Part shown: positions 60,711 through 64,000 of the stretch, piece by piece
How the letters are laid out: every line of letters starts with the position of its first letter
Position numbering within the stretch: position 1 is the first letter of the stretch
Source: Phalacrocorax aristotelis
Taxonomy: Eukaryota; Chordata; Aves; Suliformes; Phalacrocoracidae
Assembly: GCF_949628215.1 (NCBI RefSeq)
Contig: NC_134281.1
Location: 38,920,512-38,984,511 of the forward strand
Direction of reading: 5' to 3'
DNA length: 64,000 bases
The notes under the pieces: generated by a model
The model's database searches: none
What the model saw: the letters and a program-made list of their open reading frames with translations, nothing else
What the model was told of the DNA's origin: nothing
Made by a program: the position numbers and the translations under genes

Positions 60711-63700
60711 GTGAGTACAGTCCCTCTGCACAACTGTGAGCGTCTAGTGAATGCAAGTGTTGCTGTGTTTGCTTTTACACTAAGTCATGGTGCAGCGTGG
60801 GGAATGCAGTTGCTGGACTGTTTTCAAGCTACTAGGATACTCTGTGCAGTGTGCTGTGAGCTGAATAACCCCCCAGAATGTAACCTTGGTTTATTGTTTC
60901 TTTTCTAGTGTTTCCAGTGTAAGGCTTTGGCTATTCCTTTTAGCTGGGTTTCACATATCATCTAATTATTATAAAATCCAAACATGATTTATTATCTGTA
61001 GAAGAATCTCTATGCCAGATTGGGGGACTCTGTTTATACTGTCCAAATATTAGATTGAAAAAGAACACTAAAAATTACCATATGAATCACGGTGCAGCAG
61101 ATGAAGATCAACACTCTGTCAGTTGATCCATGGTTGTGTTGCTTCACTCTGTCATGGATTTGGTGGCTAGGAGCAAATCAGTTAGTTGCATGACACCTTG
61201 TTTTTACTGTTGATAAAATGGGCATTTTGTAGTTTCAACCTTACCTTTATGGATAATGAGCAATTAATAAAAGGTTGGCCATGTGAGCAAGGCTTTGCAT
61301 TGTTGTATCTAGGGAATGGGAAAAAATGTAAGCCCTTGCTTTGCAATGTCATCCAGGTCATGGGGGAAATGTGTTGGATGCTGTTAAATCAGGCAGTATA
61401 AAAGAATAGTCATCTGCACTGGTGCTGACGTCAAGGAGAGTCACAAGCCATGGTATACGAAATTTGCAGTTGTCTTTCTGCAGGCTGGATTTGCAGTGAA
61501 ATGCAGAATGCTTCTCCTTTAATAGATTTTTTTTGGTTACGTTTCTATTGCTCTCTGTTTGCTGCAGTGCATCTAGCTAAGATAGCTGCGTGTAGAATAA
61601 ACAATTTGAATGCTGATGCTTAATGCTTTGCAAGTCTGTTGCTGCTGGGTTACTTTGTCTTGTGCATTGCTTTTGCTTTGTTATGCATTTAGAATGAGAG
61701 AGTAAAGACAGTAACGTACTATGCATTGAATAATGCTGAAGTCTTTAAAGATGTTTGCTTCTGGAACCCCTCTCCTCACTTGTGTGAAAGAAACTTCAAT
61801 TTAAGCACCTTCACCTCAGGGCTCAGATGAGTTGAGTAAGGACTACTGAAGAAGGAATAACTTTAAAAACCTAGAGGACAGAATATTATGCTGTAATACA
61901 AAACCAAGGAAAGATTAATTGAATGTGTGAAGCTAGTAATCTGAGTTATCCTAAGACAAATAGCGTGGTCCTTTGTTAGCATGAATTCCTGTGTACTTAC
62001 ATTCAACACACATGGTTTTGTGGCTCTAGGTTTGAACAGAGGTCCTCTATCAAATACAGATAGGTTGTCCGAATGTTATGTAGGTAACAGCCTTTACTTC
62101 TTAGTCAAGTCCTGCAACTTCTCTGCTGGCAGGGGACTACCTGAGATTCAGGGACAGGGCAAATCAAGGAAGGACAAGAAAAATCATTGAATCATAAAAA
62201 TTACAGATATGAATGAATTCCTAAATTGCATACAGATTTTTCCCATCTACATGGGGGTTGTTTAAGTAAATTTTATAGTAAATAAAGAATTGCCAAGAAA
62301 CTGTGTGTAGAGCAATGAAAGAAAAAGATAATACCCTTTTTGAGGTATAATGAGCATGCTAAAGAAATATTGCGGGGTAACAAAGGTCACATGGGAATCT
62401 TAGCTTTTTCTAGGCACTTAGCACACTTGCTGCCATGATAAAGATTCTAATTCAAACATTTAAGGATGTCTATAGTCTTAAAAGAAATGCCAGATGGTTA
62501 CAACTCCCACTACTCCAGTCCTCCCAAAGGCTGAGGGCCAAAAGCCTCCAGAGACACCCGAAGGGCTGAAAGAGCTCAGTCCTTTACTGCAACTGCAGAA
62601 TTGGTTCTCAGTCCGTTCTTGGGCCTCCCTGATTTTTTCGCATGAACTCTGTAGGGCGGTCATTCGCAGCTGTCCAGCCTGTGTTTAGGTGAGACTGATA
62701 TGGCGCTGTTTTGGTTTTGTCCTGATAAGACCCATCATACTCTGCTTATGACAGGATTTTCCCTAACCAGTGCTGTCATTAACAGTGCAGAACTAATTTA
62801 TCAGAGAAAATTGTATATGCTGAGGAAAGCAAAAGGTACAAAATGCTCCTCTGTGGTTGTTCAGTTGCAGGCTGAGCCTGGGCAAATCACAACTGATGGT
62901 GTGACAGGATCTGTCAGAAGTATGGAAATACCTGGGATGGGCTCCTGCTGCGCGTTTTCTGATCTTGCTGTGCTCTTTGTGACAAGGAGATATTGCTGAT
63001 CCTAAGAGAGAGAATTATTGTGAGCAGTATTTGTCATCCTTTCCTGGGCTCTGTGTTTTGATAGACTGTCTGTTCCCTTTTGTCAAATGTTATGCAGGCA
63101 GTAAACTGCAAAGAATGGGAACTGCCAGCTAGTCAGACTTCAGGTCTATAATCAGGTCAAAGTAAACTACATGCACCGTACCTAGCAAAGCACTTGGTAT
63201 TTCAGGAAGTTGAAGAAAGTGCTGCCTGTCCCTTTTGTGAGGGGCAGCCAAGGAATGTCCTGGAGGGGAAAGCTTCTTGTCTTCTCTGCAGAGCTGAAAA
63301 GTCAGAATGATTCAAGCAGGTTGTGCACTGTTGCGCAGAGACCTTTTTCAGAATCGTATAAACCTTATAAATGCTCTCCTGGGACCTTCCCTGCTCAACT
63401 TTCATGGTTCCTTGCAGAGCAGATCTTAGTGCTTCACCCAGGTGAAATGTGACAGCAAGAGGTGAAACCATCACTGCCCTTTAGGGCCTATAGTATTGGA
63501 AAAAAGGCAAATGCTTTCGTACTGTAGAGTGAAGTGGTCTTTTAAAACTTTTCTCATATTTCTGTTCAGAGCTGTGTGGGTGCAGGGTACTGATGGGATA
63601 GGAAGGATAGGTGTGAGCATAAAGTATGAGGAACCACAGGAGGAAGAATAAGAAAAAAATAAAAATGAAAGTGAAAAAAAGAAGGAAAATAACATACAGG

Positions 63701-64000
63701 GGCAAGTAGAAAGACAGAATCAACTGTGTAGGAAAAACCCAACCTCATAGGAAAAAGGTGAGAGAGCGCAGGGTGTGCATTGGCAAGAGAGGCAGCATTT
63801 TGGGAAGAGTGCAAGGGTGCGGCAGGAAAGACAGTGTTAAGTCTTCTCCTCACTGCAAGCCGTTGGGTGCAGCATCTCTCCCACTCCTGGACCTTTCAGT
63901 GCCCTGACTGACTCTGAAGCAGCAGGCAGGTTACAACCCATACACACAGCTACAGGTATTAAAAAAACAGTCTCATAAGAATTGATAGTAATTTTGCTTA
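60711..64000 (+). other. Start of ERICH3 intron 14, running off the window
   Basis: No further Glu-rich exon is visible. A purine-rich patch at 63620-63720 contains stops in every useful frame. The large final ERICH3 exon known from mammals should lie to the right. Confidence 0.55.

Noticed and set aside
62494-62688. Proline/glutamate-containing frame considered as a further ERICH3 exon
   Set aside because: No good acceptor-donor pair in phase 1 and the translation loses acidic character after a few residues.
63620-63720. Purine-rich patch considered as a Glu-rich ERICH3 exon
   Set aside because: Stops interrupt the frame needed after exon 14 and no donor follows.
1-64000. tRNA, rRNA, miRNA or CRISPR features
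   Set aside because: No cloverleaf with A and B boxes, no rRNA segment and no regularly spaced direct repeats could be supported by eye.

Overview
This window looks like bird nuclear DNA. It carries three spliced vertebrate genes, two of them starting in CpG islands, among CR1 LINE copies of avian type, an LTR of the common avian ERVL-like type, and the remains of an R2-type (restriction-like-endonuclease) non-LTR retrotransposon. The gene order TYW3 (minus), CRYZ (plus), ERICH3 (plus) is the arrangement I know from human chromosome 1p31. I cannot name the species from the sequence.

Layout. Bases 1-3270 lie downstream of TYW3 and hold no gene I can support. TYW3 occupies 3271-11449 on the minus strand in six coding exons (260 codons). 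A CpG island at about 11080-12240 covers its first exon and the divergent start of CRYZ. CRYZ runs 12522-19203 on the plus strand in eight coding exons (329 codons), probably with a 5' untranslated exon ending near 11639. The interval 19.7-26.6 kb is intergenic and holds a nested cluster: an antisense CR1, a solo ERVL-like LTR, and a decayed R2-like element keeping thumb, zinc-knuckle and endonuclease coding sequence. A second CpG island at about 26660-27340 holds the first exon of ERICH3. Fourteen ERICH3 coding exons follow to 60710 (about 798 codons). The last visible exon ends in phase 1 at a good donor, so the gene continues past the right edge. Its introns carry further CR1 copies and one probable ancient LINE.

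Function. TYW3 is a cytosolic enzyme of wybutosine synthesis on tRNA-Phe. CRYZ is an NADPH-dependent quinone reductase of the zinc-free MDR family. ERICH3 is a poorly characterised glutamate-rich protein with a DUF4590-type domain. TYW3 and CRYZ very probably share a bidirectional promoter. Otherwise the three genes have no known joint pathway.

All exon coordinates were read by eye from splice motifs, reading-frame continuity and remembered human family sequences. No alignment was run. The strongest non-genic signal is the R2-like fossil at about 22760-24390, followed by an open reading frame that runs from ERICH3 exon 9 into an intronic CR1.
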